The notes under the pieces are model-generated. The model was not told where the DNA came from and searched no databases. It saw nothing but the letters and a program-made list of their open reading frames with translations. 64,000 nt of DNA from Paenibacillus anaericanus (GTDB lineage: Bacteria; Bacillota; Bacilli; Paenibacillales; Paenibacillaceae), in NCBI RefSeq assembly GCF_003994475.1, contig NZ_RZNY01000002.1:360536-424535 (forward strand), given 5' to 3'. Below, piece by piece: positions 35,271 to 45,169 of the stretch. Position 1 is the stretch's first letter; each line of letters begins with the position of its first letter. The translations under genes were made by a program, and so were the position numbers.

Positions 35271-36236
35271 TTACCGTTCATTACTTCCAACCATATACCG
35301 CTCATTCGCAAATCCCTTAGTCTCGGAAATGATGTATAAAGGTCGATCTTTCGATTCATCATAGACACGACCAATGTACTCACCCATCACTCCAAGTATC
35401 ATTAGAATAATACCATTGAATAATAGATTGGCCGCAAGTATAGAGGACCAACCTGTGACTGTAGTATTCGTAAATAACTTCTGGTATAACACGATAATTA
35501 AGTACACAAAACTAGCTACAGAAAGTGCCATACCAATATAACTAGCCAACTTTAATGGTTTATAGGAGAACGAAGTAATCCCATCTAGCGCGAAACGCAC
35601 CATTTTCTTAAATGGATATTTTGTTTCTCCTGCGAAGCGCTCTTCACGCACATACTCAACACTCTTCTGGCGAAATCCAGCCCAGCTGACCAGACCACGT
35701 ACAAAGCGGTTTTTCTCCTTCAATCCCTTGAGCACATCACAAACCTTACGATCAATCAGCCGAAAATCCCCAGTATCTACAGGAATATCAACACTGGTCA
35801 TACTTCTCAACAATCTGTAGAAGAACTTCGCACTGGCTTTTTTAAAGATAGTCTCACCTTTGCGCACCAACCGTTTACCATATACCACATCATATCCTTG
35901 CTTCCATTCCCAGATCATCTCTAAAATGACTTCAGGTGGGTCCTGTAAATCTGCATCGATGACAATGATGGCTTGCCCTTGGGCATAATCCATACCAGCA
36001 CTTATTGCGATTTGATGACCGAAATTTCTTGAGAAATTTACTAATCTAAGATGCTCATCTTTGCTGCATAAATCTCCCACAATTTCGACGGTTCGATCTC
36101 TACTGCCATCATTAACAAATACAAGCTCATAAGATTCACGGGTCTGCTGCATGACAGTAGTCAAGCGCTTATACGTTTCATTAATCACTTCTTCTTCATT
36201 AAACAACGGAACGACAACCGAATATTTAATCGTCAT
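35271..36236 (-). CDS. GtrB-like polyprenyl-phosphate glycosyltransferase (GT2)
   Basis: A 321-aa GT2 enzyme: catalytic domain SVVPLFNEEEVINETYKRL, IVIDADLQDPPEVI (the DxD-like acidic motif), DTGDFRLIDRKV and the C-terminal pair of membrane segments (about 232-255 and 270-290). This order is that of GtrB/CsbB/YkcC proteins, which load glucose or another sugar from UDP or GDP donor onto undecaprenyl phosphate. It lies 71 bp after the exopolysaccharide operon and may be part of it, supplying the lipid-linked sugar for the GT-C-like membrane protein encoded there. Confidence 0.9.
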   Translation of the reverse strand: MTIKYSVVVPLFNEEEVINETYKRLTTVMQQTRESYELVFVNDGSRDRTVEIVGDLCSKDEHLRLVNFSRNFGHQIAISAGMDYAQGQAIIVIDADLQDPPEVILEMIWEWKQGYDVVYGKRLVRKGETIFKKASAKFFYRLLRSMTSVDIPVDTGDFRLIDRKVCDVLKGLKEKNRFVRGLVSWAGFRQKSVEYVREERFAGETKYPFKKMVRFALDGITSFSYKPLKLASYIGMALSVASFVYLIIVLYQKLFTNTTVTGWSSILAANLLFNGIILMILGVMGEYIGRVYDESKDRPLYIISETKGFANERYMVGSNER

Positions 36237-36307
36237 TGTGTACCTCCATACTCATAATCTATTAATCTTTTTCTGTATAAAGAAACTTACACAAGCATAT
36301 AAAAGTT

Positions 36308-37165
36308 CTATACGTCGTACTCTAGTTGTTTTTTTGCCTCCACAATAAAATCGAGCGGTGTAGGTATAGACTCAGGATCATACTCTACAGCACCAATCTT
36401 AAGATTAAGTTCAACCTTATACTTATCTCCATATTCTCCGTTATTCAAATTTATGATATTCTGCGTCAATCTGTCGATAACCACATTTGCACCTTCACGA
36501 TCTGTGAAGAGTATTAATCCCCATGTCGGGTTATCTTTATCGAAAATATATAACGAATCATTCGTACGAATACTTGTTTGACTTATTGTTGAAATATCAT
36601 ACATCGCTGATGTCATTTCTTCTTCACTGGTCATTCGTCTTATTTCGTCCCAGTATCGCACACTAATGATGAGTAGTGTTACTGGTATTTTAAACCGGGT
36701 AGAAAGAGCCATGAACACCGTAGCATCCTTTTGAAAGGATAAGTTATTTTTTAAATTTGTATTTACGTCCATCGTAGCTAATGAGGCGTTTTCTCTTTGT
36801 AATTGTTCTTTCTCTTCCTGCAGTTGCTTATTGGCCCGGGTAAGCGCCCACGTTACACCGGTAAGTAAAGGAGTGATAATCAACCAAAAATAACTCTGGC
36901 CTCCTAGAACTACTCCTTCAACGATACTTTGATATAGGGTAAAGGTCCCGCAACCGAATATAAACACAAAATTCAGGATTAGACCAACCGTCAGGTTAGA
37001 AAAATAAGTGATGACTGAGATTAAGAAGGCTACATTCAGGAAGATGAAGTTTTGAATATACAGTTCGGGATCAACCGCGGTGAACACAACACATACAAAG
37101 CAGATTATTAACAACAAGAGGAAGGCAACGTCTGATATGACACTGCTTTGATATCGCTTCATCAT
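36308..37165 (-). CDS. Membrane protein with degenerate GGDEF domain retaining an RxxD I-site (PssE-like c-di-GMP receptor)
   Basis: A 285-aa protein with four or so N-terminal membrane segments, a short coiled coil (about 110-130) and a GGDEF-like domain (about 131-285: LATMDVNTNLKNNLSFQKD ... LLIISVRYWDEI). The active-site GGDEF is replaced by DKDNPTWG, so it cannot make c-di-GMP; the inhibitory-site motif RTND (200-203), five to six residues before it, is intact. This pattern is that of c-di-GMP effector proteins such as Listeria PssE (from memory). It follows the BcsB-like gene by six bases. The enzyme would therefore sense c-di-GMP to switch polymer synthesis on. Confidence 0.85.
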   Translation of the reverse strand: MMKRYQSSVISDVAFLLLLIICFVCVVFTAVDPELYIQNFIFLNVAFLISVITYFSNLTVGLILNFVFIFGCGTFTLYQSIVEGVVLGGQSYFWLIITPLLTGVTWALTRANKQLQEEKEQLQRENASLATMDVNTNLKNNLSFQKDATVFMALSTRFKIPVTLLIISVRYWDEIRRMTSEEEMTSAMYDISTISQTSIRTNDSLYIFDKDNPTWGLILFTDREGANVVIDRLTQNIINLNNGEYGDKYKVELNLKIGAVEYDPESIPTPLDFIVEAKKQLEYDV

Positions 37166-37171
37166 CTTTCA

Positions 37172-39247
37172 TCACCCCCGTTTCTTTCTATATTTACGAA
37201 TCATTAGTACCATCGAAACTAGAACCAACACCAGAATCAGTAGGGCGACTACCATAAAACTTAGTACATCACCTCGTTCAATTACTTTATCCAACATTGT
37301 GGTCTCTTCTGGATTAGCTTGCTTCTTAAAGCGATACGCCTGTATGGTACCGTCCTTGTCTACTGTCGCACCGTCTCCATAGATTTTCCACATGCCCTCA
37401 TGGCTTCCAACCAACTGAGATGCTAAATAATAGTACTCGGAACTGACACCTGTGATAGCCAATAATGCATGTCCTGCCTCAAAAGGGGATTGCATTAACT
37501 GCAGTGTCCCTATGCGTTTGCCGTAGTCGGAATCTATACTCATTTTTTCATTAGATTGAAAGCCGGCACCATCTGTAGCATATTGAAAATAGAAGCTGTT
37601 ATTATAGTCTCTAATTAGCGTATTGTCCTTATAAGTACCAATCGCAACAATATTACGATCTTTCAAAACACTTGCAACCGCCTTATCCTCGTAAAAGCGA
37701 GCTTCCCCTTCATTTCCCTCCATATATTGACCCAACAGGTTAAACAAATTGGAAATACTCTGATACGTATATTGATCACGCTCTGTTGGCAAAACAACGG
37801 CAACCCGATTCAAATTACCATCACGGATAAAAGGATACGGATAGTTATTAAATAATAAATCTGTCTTTTCTGTTGTGTTCAGCTTTAATAGCGTGTCTTT
37901 GGTAATAAATGCCCAAGGCATTTGGTCGTCAATTCGGTAGCAGTTACCGTTCTTCAGCTCCAAATCAAAAGCGACCTTCACACTGAAATTACCTGAAATA
38001 TTTAAATTCTGTGGGATAGATAAGGTTAAGTTGTCTCCATCCGCTAACTCTGTAGTAAGCTTCTTACTCCCGATTGGCGTATCATTAATAAGTACGGTTA
38101 TCATTGATCGTTCAAAATCAAGATTTTGAGCATATCGAAAATCAACACTAATTTTGCTAGCCTCAGCAATACTCCGGTTTGCAGGTAATGACACAAAATA
38201 AGACTTTTCTTGATGTCTCCAGCCTGTGAGTTTATCACCATTGTCGGTCAATACCACATTTCTATTCACTTCTACAGTAGGTGTGGCTACATTGGTATCC
38301 TTATCTATTACTTTCACATTATTGTTTAATTGCCCCAATAAGGCTTGATTAGCTACCAATCGACCAGCCTTAACTAATAAATCAGCGTCTTGTGATGTAA
38401 TGACCAATGTTGGCTGCTTATCCGTGCTCACCAATTGAATTAATGCCGTTTGACTTAAGTCTTGGCCGTCCAACAAATTCTTAACATCATTCGGCAAATG
38501 ATCATATAAAGCGATAAGCACGATAGCCTTTTTACCTGTTAAAAGATATGAACCATACGGGAGCAAAGGAATCGCCTTATTCTCCAAACTGTTCGATTTA
38601 GCAAATCCCGCTATTGCGTAGGCTGCTGCTTCCAGCTCAGCGGCATCGCTCTGCTCGGGCACAACAACCGCATTTTGGTTAGCATTAGCGATATCTAGTC
38701 CCGTAAAATACTGATTGAAGTTATGAATGCCTCTGATCGCCTCGTTTGTATGCTGTACAGCAACATTTGAGGTACTAAAGATCTGCAGCCAATTATCTTG
38801 CCAATCTTCCCGCGAACAGATTTCATCATTTGTGTTCGTTGTTTGAATGGATCCTTCTATGGAAAGTTCATTCGCACCCTTCACGATCAGTTCGGTAGGT
38901 ATGGTGACGGATAAATGCTGCTTTTGATCCTCGTTGATTATAGGTCTGAATGAATGTAGATAAGTTCCGTTTATCTTCAATGTCACACTTGACTGATCAT
39001 TTAGCGTTAAAGGAGATGCTTTATAATCCAAGTTGAATTTTACGTCATTCACTTTCCAGTAGTCTGGAACTTGAAAATACAGCTGTTTAGATGTCATCGC
39101 CCCTGATAAGGATAAGTTCGTACTCGTTAGGGACATCTCATAGGTTTGTGCATCAGATGCCTCTGCTCCCGCCACCGTTACCTGGCTAAGCTGCACGAAT
39201 ATCAAGGATAGGCAGGTTATGCATATTACAATTAATCGTCTGATCAC
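37172..39247 (-). CDS. BcsB-like exopolysaccharide synthase accessory subunit
   Basis: A 691-aa protein with a signal peptide, a large extracytoplasmic region of BcsB type and one C-terminal membrane anchor (about 660-682). Conserved blocks include SNVAVQHTNEAIRGIHNF, ISVDFRYAQNLDFERSMITVLINDTPIGSKKL and MPWAFITKDTLLKL, which correspond to the jelly-roll/flavodoxin-like units of BcsB. BcsB-type subunits support the synthase and guide the polymer out. Starts 16 bases after the GT2 gene, which fits a two-protein synthase core. Confidence 0.85.
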   Translation of the reverse strand: MIRRLIVICITCLSLIFVQLSQVTVAGAEASDAQTYEMSLTSTNLSLSGAMTSKQLYFQVPDYWKVNDVKFNLDYKASPLTLNDQSSVTLKINGTYLHSFRPIINEDQKQHLSVTIPTELIVKGANELSIEGSIQTTNTNDEICSREDWQDNWLQIFSTSNVAVQHTNEAIRGIHNFNQYFTGLDIANANQNAVVVPEQSDAAELEAAAYAIAGFAKSNSLENKAIPLLPYGSYLLTGKKAIVLIALYDHLPNDVKNLLDGQDLSQTALIQLVSTDKQPTLVITSQDADLLVKAGRLVANQALLGQLNNNVKVIDKDTNVATPTVEVNRNVVLTDNGDKLTGWRHQEKSYFVSLPANRSIAEASKISVDFRYAQNLDFERSMITVLINDTPIGSKKLTTELADGDNLTLSIPQNLNISGNFSVKVAFDLELKNGNCYRIDDQMPWAFITKDTLLKLNTTEKTDLLFNNYPYPFIRDGNLNRVAVVLPTERDQYTYQSISNLFNLLGQYMEGNEGEARFYEDKAVASVLKDRNIVAIGTYKDNTLIRDYNNSFYFQYATDGAGFQSNEKMSIDSDYGKRIGTLQLMQSPFEAGHALLAITGVSSEYYYLASQLVGSHEGMWKIYGDGATVDKDGTIQAYRFKKQANPEETTMLDKVIERGDVLSFMVVALLILVLVLVSMVLMIRKYRKKRG

Positions 39248-39263
39248 AAGTTTCGTCCCCCTT

Positions 39264-40514
39264 TTAATAGCGTTCGGTTTTATACCATTTAACTTCTCGT
39301 TTAAATATTAAATCCTTGAGGTATGTATACAGCCCATACGCTACGACAACAATCCACATTTGACAGTAAGAAATATACATAAGCATGATAATCCAAAGGT
39401 TAGAGAGTTTCATTTCGCCTTTTTCCGTCATGACGGTAATAAAGGTTCCTACAATAAACATAATAATGGCAAGCATCCATAGAAATGAGCTAAAGCTAGC
39501 CAGCGTCGTATGAACAAAACCTAGAGCATGTAGAATAAGCAGCAGATCTGACATTAACAACGAGATAAGCAACAGAAAATAAATAGATAGAAAATAGATG
39601 ATGTCAAACAGAATGTTCCTTGCTGAACGATCAAATAGTAATTTGAAGTTCTTTACAATAACGTAGATATTCCCTTTCGCCCATCGTGTTCTTTGTTTGA
39701 ACCAGACTTTTACGGTTTGAGGTTCTTGTTCCCAAGTGACGGATTTGGGTTGAAACTTAATACGATAACCCATCATATAGATACGAAAGCTGATCTCTGT
39801 ATCCTCCGCAATCGCATGTATATCCCACCCGCCAATCCGCTCCAAGATATGACGACGAATAATAAAATTGGTACCAGGAATAGTACATAGCTTGAACAAT
39901 TTCCACCGACCTGCTTGCGCCATCCACTGAAATGATAAAGTTTCAATATTTATAAATCGCGTTAACAAGCTGGCATCACGATTACGAGTTCGGAACTTAC
40001 CAATGACAGAACCTAACGTTTGATCCTTGACGATTTCGGCCACCAGGAATCTTAACGCATTTTTCTCCGGTGTGTTATCCGCATCATAAATCGCGATCAA
40101 TTCGCCTTTACTCTGCGCAAATCCGATATTTAGTGCATTGGATTTACCTTTTCCTCCCGTAACTGAATCCGTGTTAATAATGATTAAATTACGATTTGGA
40201 TTTTTCATCTGTAAATGGCTAAGCAGCACACTGCTATTATCCGAAGAGTTGTCATTGATCACAATAATCTCATAACGATCATGGGGATAATCCAATGCTA
40301 ACAACGCCTCAACCGTCCGAGTAATGACTATCCCTTCGTTATGAGCAGGCACCATAATAGAAACAAATGGTGCTTCTCCTTCTAATTCCGGTATAGGATC
40401 TCTCTCGTTCTGAATGTAGTATAAGTAACCGGCAATGATGAGTACCACATTAACAAGCAACAGAGACCAGATACAGATTACCGAGATAAGCATGAGAATA
40501 TCTGCAATTGTCAT
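39264..40514 (-). CDS. Processive GT2 polysaccharide synthase, PilZ-less
   Basis: A 416-aa BcsA/PgaC-type glycosyltransferase: one N-terminal membrane segment, then the catalytic domain with D88, DxD at 144-146, AED at 236-238 and QRTRW at 274-278 (the QxxRW box), followed by three or more membrane segments. These residues mark a processive beta-glycan synthase that polymerises and secretes through one channel. Unlike BcsA it has no C-terminal PilZ domain, so c-di-GMP control must come from another subunit. The product could be a cellulose-, GlcNAc- or ManNAc-like polymer; the sequence does not decide which. Confidence 0.88.
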   Translation of the reverse strand: MTIADILMLISVICIWSLLLVNVVLIIAGYLYYIQNERDPIPELEGEAPFVSIMVPAHNEGIVITRTVEALLALDYPHDRYEIIVINDNSSDNSSVLLSHLQMKNPNRNLIIINTDSVTGGKGKSNALNIGFAQSKGELIAIYDADNTPEKNALRFLVAEIVKDQTLGSVIGKFRTRNRDASLLTRFINIETLSFQWMAQAGRWKLFKLCTIPGTNFIIRRHILERIGGWDIHAIAEDTEISFRIYMMGYRIKFQPKSVTWEQEPQTVKVWFKQRTRWAKGNIYVIVKNFKLLFDRSARNILFDIIYFLSIYFLLLISLLMSDLLLILHALGFVHTTLASFSSFLWMLAIIMFIVGTFITVMTEKGEMKLSNLWIIMLMYISYCQMWIVVVAYGLYTYLKDLIFKREVKWYKTERY

Positions 40515-40516
40515 TG

Positions 40517-42073
40517 TTATCTCCTTCGATTTAAATATTTTCGTTTATATAGTCGATAACCGATGATGAACATTATTCCAAAAGCAAAAAGTGTCAATAA
40601 GATTAACACGATAAAAATCTTATTCTGTATGCTAAACAATGTCTCAAAGCTCTTCTCGGGTTCTGGCTTATAGGAATATTCCGGACTTACAGTCCTATAT
40701 GCATTGTTCAAATCAACGCTGTGACCATTAATCTCGAACATCCCATTATGTGTAGAAATGGTATTAGCTTGTGTCTGCACGTTATGAGGCACCGATTTAT
40801 AATCATCAAACGTGATCCAGCTATCGATATACGCCTGGACATTTTGATCCAGCTCAGCCTCGGTTTCAAAGAAGTTGTAGACCAAAGCTGTACTCATCGG
40901 AAAACGTTCAATGACCTTACCGGTGTGCTCAAACTGCTCGAGAAAATCCAATTGTATCGTATAAACAGAAGACGAGAACGACTTGGACGAATCTGATTGG
41001 GATCTATGACGTATATTTTCATTGGGGAATAGAACAGCTGAGTCGAAGCTCCCCATACCATACTCAGAATATTGCTGATCATAGGTCCAATACATTTCTG
41101 CCCCTAATCCTAAAGGAGCAATCTCGTAATCAGCCAGAACATCCACAAATAATTCCATCTGAGCCTTAAGTTCCGGTCCAATTTCCTGAATTGTCGACGA
41201 GACTACGGGGGTGTTAACCAGGATACTTCCGTTATGGGATTGAACATACTTTAGTGTTTCCAAATAGCGCTGCATTGCAGGATAGTCCGTGTTGTGAAAT
41301 ACAGGCCTAACGCTAACAATAAATGGAATACCTGCACTATAGAGCTTATCTGCCATTTTCTCCAATAACGGTAAGTCAGAAAAAGGATAAACTTCTTTGA
41401 ACAATAGATAGGTTTTCCCTTGCTCAGTAACCCTCAGCCAATCTTTTAACACATAGGCCAGGGCTATTTCACTCAAGTTCCCCTTTTCATAGTAAGGTAC
41501 ATATGCCAAACCATCATGCCTCACCGCATAGGGTGTATCCATATCGTTATTCTCAGATGAAATGCTACCATATTGGATACTCCCCATAGCTTGTACAATA
41601 TAAGGCATGTGGCTCACATGAATTGTTGGTTCAGAAAATTGTCCAATCGATAGTTTAACGAATTGTTCATTTGCATTCTGAATTGTCAGGTTAAGCTCCG
41701 TTTGAATCTTACTAGGTAGTTGCACTCCAATATGTAAATAATCACCCTCATAGGATGCAAAATCTTGAATATAGTCTGTATTACTTATTGTGAGTTCATT
41801 CGCATTTCGAACCGCTATAACGCTCGTATACTTCGCTAAGGTTCCCTTTTTGTAGTTATCCATGGTTGTCTCAGTAACCTTTACCCCAAAAGATGCAAGC
41901 AATCTTTGCAGTGCCTCGATATTTCCTTCTCTTGATGTTCCTTTTGCCAAGCTGTCATAGATAATCAAGACATGTGCAGGTTCTGGTTTTGATGCATGAA
42001 CGAATGATAGAGGAATCCCCAGAATGACAACGAGAGTCACGATGAGCGTCCTTATCATTATTTTGACGTGCAT
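40517..42073 (-). CDS. DUF2334 domain protein (polysaccharide deacetylase-like fold)
   Basis: A 518-aa exported protein: signal peptide ending near FVHASK, a large extracytoplasmic domain and one C-terminal membrane helix with a basic tail. PAHVLIIYDSLAKGTSREGN at the start of the mature part and LYSAGIPFIVSVRPVF in the middle match DUF2334, a family related to polysaccharide deacetylases. The classical Asp-His-His metal triad is not evident, so its activity is uncertain. ATG 42073 follows GGGGG; 42079 is too close to that site. It abuts the GT2 gene by two bases. Confidence 0.8.
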   Translation of the reverse strand: MHVKIMIRTLIVTLVVILGIPLSFVHASKPEPAHVLIIYDSLAKGTSREGNIEALQRLLASFGVKVTETTMDNYKKGTLAKYTSVIAVRNANELTISNTDYIQDFASYEGDYLHIGVQLPSKIQTELNLTIQNANEQFVKLSIGQFSEPTIHVSHMPYIVQAMGSIQYGSISSENNDMDTPYAVRHDGLAYVPYYEKGNLSEIALAYVLKDWLRVTEQGKTYLLFKEVYPFSDLPLLEKMADKLYSAGIPFIVSVRPVFHNTDYPAMQRYLETLKYVQSHNGSILVNTPVVSSTIQEIGPELKAQMELFVDVLADYEIAPLGLGAEMYWTYDQQYSEYGMGSFDSAVLFPNENIRHRSQSDSSKSFSSSVYTIQLDFLEQFEHTGKVIERFPMSTALVYNFFETEAELDQNVQAYIDSWITFDDYKSVPHNVQTQANTISTHNGMFEINGHSVDLNNAYRTVSPEYSYKPEPEKSFETLFSIQNKIFIVLILLTLFAFGIMFIIGYRLYKRKYLNRRR

Positions 42074-42121
42074 ATTCATACCCCCTTACCAGCCTCAAAA
42101 GATACTATAAAGTGCACAATT

Positions 42122-43606
42122 TTAATCTTGATCCATGCGCAACAAACGATGACGGATGATATCAGCTATCAACAAAAAGGTGACAAGATCAAAGGTGACT
42201 GTAAAAAGAAAAACGTGCTTAGCCATATCAGCGTCCCCTGCCCCAATAATCGATACTAATATGCCAGATAAGCCAAACAAAATGAACGTTATAATGAGCG
42301 GAAACCGAGCGGCTTTCCTCATATTCCTGGACTTAATCGCTGAGATAAACGAAGGTGAATATAAGCCGATGACTAAAACCATCCAAACAACGATAAAACC
42401 AAACGTTCTTGGCGTAAGAGCCTTTTTCATTAGGCTGTACCCCGAAAAAAACGTTGTTTGCGCTCCCGGGGGCTTTCCAACCGATTTCTCGTAATTACCC
42501 ATAGCTGGAGGACGAATAACAAATGCGCTTTTTGCCCCCAAATCGAGTAATCTGCCAGCTTGAGCTGGATGCGTGATGTAATATTTCAAAATAGACCCGA
42601 ACCCATAATGACTGTAAAAGCTCTTCTCTAATATTTCAGAGTCAACGTCCACTGTCGTATTCATTGCATAATAAATACTTTTATCCAAGATGGCATATTG
42701 CTTGTCTATACCAAAGGACTCTAATGTCTCTTCTGGATTGGGCGATTCCATGAGGATCCCACGTGTCATGGCATGATATTTGTTAATATTCACAAACTCT
42801 TTCGGAATGAATAAGTAAGTACTAACCCCTGCAAGAAGTAAAATCAGAAGTGAGGAAGTCATCAATATCCGAAATGTCCTTCCCTTACGAATAAAAATGA
42901 GCATGATCCCTGTAAAGGCAATAATGACACCCACTGGAGCATTTTGCTGTTTACTTGTCGTTAGTAAGAGTCCACTGAGGGTGAACAAGGCCAGCATTAC
43001 GTAATCGTTGTACCGATTTCGATAGAGTAATAAACCTGATGCAAACATAAACAACAGCATGATGAACACGATGCTTTCCCCAAAGAAAGAATTGAAATAA
43101 GTCGTATACCCTGTGTCACCAAACATAAAAATAGCCAAGAGCGCAATAGGATAACCATATTTAGCTGGCATTTTCCAAGTCAGGCTTTCTACTAGCAAAT
43201 AGATTGCCACCGTGTAAAGAACCACATATATCACTGCTTGAACGCGTATATCAAATATCTTCTGATCAATGAAAAGCTTGTTTATCCACACGGCAAACTG
43301 GATAAATAAAGACTGTGACGAGAAGATATCTGTACTATTTTCATTATAATATTGAAAAATCCCAAAGTTCTTAATAAAGTAACTAAAATATTGATTGTCA
43401 TAATCAGGAACATTAAAATACAAGCCATTGCCGTATAAGATACGGAAATAATCACCATTATCCGCCATTCCAATATAAGGTGGTCTGAATAATGCGAAGA
43501 TCGTAATCAGCAATACTCCGATTGCTGCAAATGAGGCCGGCGTTCCATAGCGACGAAGTGCCACAAGTCTATGTTGACTGAATAATTTGACTTTATTGCC
43601 TGTCAT
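42122..43606 (-). CDS. Polytopic GT-C-like glycosyltransferase (WsfD-like)
   Basis: A 494-aa protein with about eleven membrane segments. In the first extracytoplasmic loop YIGMADNGDYFRI (D49, D52) is the conserved acidic motif characteristic of GT-C type transferases that use polyprenyl-linked sugars. It resembles proteins I recall as WsfD-like S-layer glycan transferases. Placed between the GH8-like and DUF2334 genes it fits a PssA-like role in adding side sugars to the exopolysaccharide. A second, weaker possibility is a polymerase/flippase. Confidence 0.75.
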   Translation of the reverse strand: MTGNKVKLFSQHRLVALRRYGTPASFAAIGVLLITIFALFRPPYIGMADNGDYFRILYGNGLYFNVPDYDNQYFSYFIKNFGIFQYYNENSTDIFSSQSLFIQFAVWINKLFIDQKIFDIRVQAVIYVVLYTVAIYLLVESLTWKMPAKYGYPIALLAIFMFGDTGYTTYFNSFFGESIVFIMLLFMFASGLLLYRNRYNDYVMLALFTLSGLLLTTSKQQNAPVGVIIAFTGIMLIFIRKGRTFRILMTSSLLILLLAGVSTYLFIPKEFVNINKYHAMTRGILMESPNPEETLESFGIDKQYAILDKSIYYAMNTTVDVDSEILEKSFYSHYGFGSILKYYITHPAQAGRLLDLGAKSAFVIRPPAMGNYEKSVGKPPGAQTTFFSGYSLMKKALTPRTFGFIVVWMVLVIGLYSPSFISAIKSRNMRKAARFPLIITFILFGLSGILVSIIGAGDADMAKHVFLFTVTFDLVTFLLIADIIRHRLLRMDQD

Positions 43607-43635
43607 GAAGCATGTCTTCCTCCCTCATAAGTTCT

Positions 43636-44763
43636 TTAGTAAACAAATGCTAATAGAGCCATTAAATTATCAAAGGAGTATGCTGTGAGTGTATCGACAT
43701 CCCCAAAACCACCATAAAGGGGACTAGATAAATCCTGAACCTGATACTGAATCATACGTTGGATACTGTCTTCATAAAGCTCTCGATCATCCAGCTCGGA
43801 ACCAATCATTGCTGCAATTGCATATATCGCAGTGGATTGAATATCATTCGTAGGAACTCCCTCAACGGTATATTGTCCAAACAACTTACCCTGCTTTACT
43901 TGTTCTTTAAGATAACTAATACTCGATGGATTCTGCTGTTTCACTTCGGAAAGTGCAAGAATCGTCAGGAGTGATTCTACCGTGTTAATATGATCTGAAT
44001 TGTAGGAACCACTATCATATTGATAACGAGTCTCGTAGAATGGGAACCTATCCGATATATACCCGTTGTGGATAATATCCAACATATTTATATAGGTCTT
44101 TTCTCCTACTTGTGTCGAATCCGAGATTAGCTGAAGTGTTTTTAAATCGATATAACATAAAGTGATAAAACTATTGGTTATCTTGTATTGATTATCATAG
44201 AAGTCATAAACATGGTTATCTTTGACGTTGTGCTTGTAAAAACGTTTAGCATATGTATCAGCATCCGCTACATAGTGTTTATTCTTGAATACACTTCCAG
44301 CCTCATAAAGCGCACGAATGATTCGCAGATCATCCACTGCTGCATTAACAGAATAGTTCTTATCAAGCTTAGGACTATACCGATAGCTAAACCCGTTTGT
44401 TCGATCATAAGTTTGCTTAGTGCGTATCCATTCTTTCTCAAAGGCATCCTGCTGATTAGTCAATACATAATAACGTAGTAGTAAGCCGGCCGACTCACTC
44501 AATACCTCATGCCCTGTCGCCACCTCTGCAGATTGATCCGTATCCTGATAATTCGTAAAAACACCATGACTGCCAGATAGCTTGTTTATAATAAACTGAT
44601 ACAAATAACTTAGCTCTTTCTGGGGTTCAAAGTCCCCCGTGTTATGATCAAACGACGAGTTAGTCGCTATATTTTGTTGCGCAGGCAACTTGTGCTCCCT
44701 GTAATAGACAAACAAGCAAAGTGATAGAATGATACATATACAAAGAATGACACGCTTCATCAC
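43636..44763 (-). CDS. GH8-like exopolysaccharide hydrolase (BcsZ/PssZ-like), secreted
   Basis: A 375-aa protein with an N-terminal signal/anchor, then an (alpha/alpha)6-barrel of GH8 type: ATGHEVLSESAGLLLRYYV contains the candidate general acid Glu90, and NAAVDDLRIIRALYEA contains the acidic pair Asp144/145 expected near the catalytic base. In cellulose (BcsZ) and Listeria (PssZ) clusters such hydrolases cleave the operon's own polymer. First gene of the operon. Start codon uncertain (GTG 44763 after GGGGG, or ATG 44760 after GGAG). Confidence 0.83.
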   Translation of the reverse strand: MMKRVILCICIILSLCLFVYYREHKLPAQQNIATNSSFDHNTGDFEPQKELSYLYQFIINKLSGSHGVFTNYQDTDQSAEVATGHEVLSESAGLLLRYYVLTNQQDAFEKEWIRTKQTYDRTNGFSYRYSPKLDKNYSVNAAVDDLRIIRALYEAGSVFKNKHYVADADTYAKRFYKHNVKDNHVYDFYDNQYKITNSFITLCYIDLKTLQLISDSTQVGEKTYINMLDIIHNGYISDRFPFYETRYQYDSGSYNSDHINTVESLLTILALSEVKQQNPSSISYLKEQVKQGKLFGQYTVEGVPTNDIQSTAIYAIAAMIGSELDDRELYEDSIQRMIQYQVQDLSSPLYGGFGDVDTLTAYSFDNLMALLAFVY

Positions 44764-45131
44764 TCCTTTTGTCCCCCTAATCCCTGATGTATATTTTTGA
44801 TCTGAATACCCACAACAAAGTTAAAAAATATAATGATTTAACCCTAATACATAGGTCTTTATGTAACAAACTAGGAAATAAGTCACATTATATTTCCCAC
44901 TATAAACCAAAGGATGGCATTTTTCCAGTATATTATATTTTTTTCATCATTAAGGTTAATCACACTACTACTCTATTTCTATACCCGATTTTTGATAGAC
45001 CTACCCCTTGTTTTGGAAGAAACAGAACTTAATCGAATAGTGTTGGAATTTCCTGTTATTTCAAAAAATATATCGTATCGCCCTGAATGTATTCTGAATG
45101 TTACGAACAAGGAGTATCTACCTTGGTACAC
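44764..45131 (-). other. Upstream region of the exopolysaccharide operon
   Basis: About 370 bp, A/T-rich. I find no convincing c-di-GMP (GEMM) riboswitch or other named RNA on either strand. A TATAAT lies near 44890 on the minus strand without a good -35. A plus-strand open frame of 87 codons (44914-45177) has no ribosome site or recognisable sequence and is not annotated. The operon promoter is presumably here. Confidence 0.5.
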
Positions 45132-45169
45132 AAAAAAAACCGATAACCTTCTAAATCAAGGTTCATCGG
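45132..45169 (-). terminator. Intrinsic terminator, minus strand
   Basis: On the minus strand CCGATgaaCCTT ... AAGGttATCGG is followed by eight T. It lies 260 bp beyond the sugar-binding lipoprotein gene, so the transcript of that operon would include the long inverted repeat before ending here. Confidence 0.85.

Noticed and set aside
44764..45131. Possible c-di-GMP (GEMM) riboswitch before the exopolysaccharide operon
   Set aside because: I could not find the characteristic GEMM core on either strand; the region is A/T-rich without a convincing pairing pattern.
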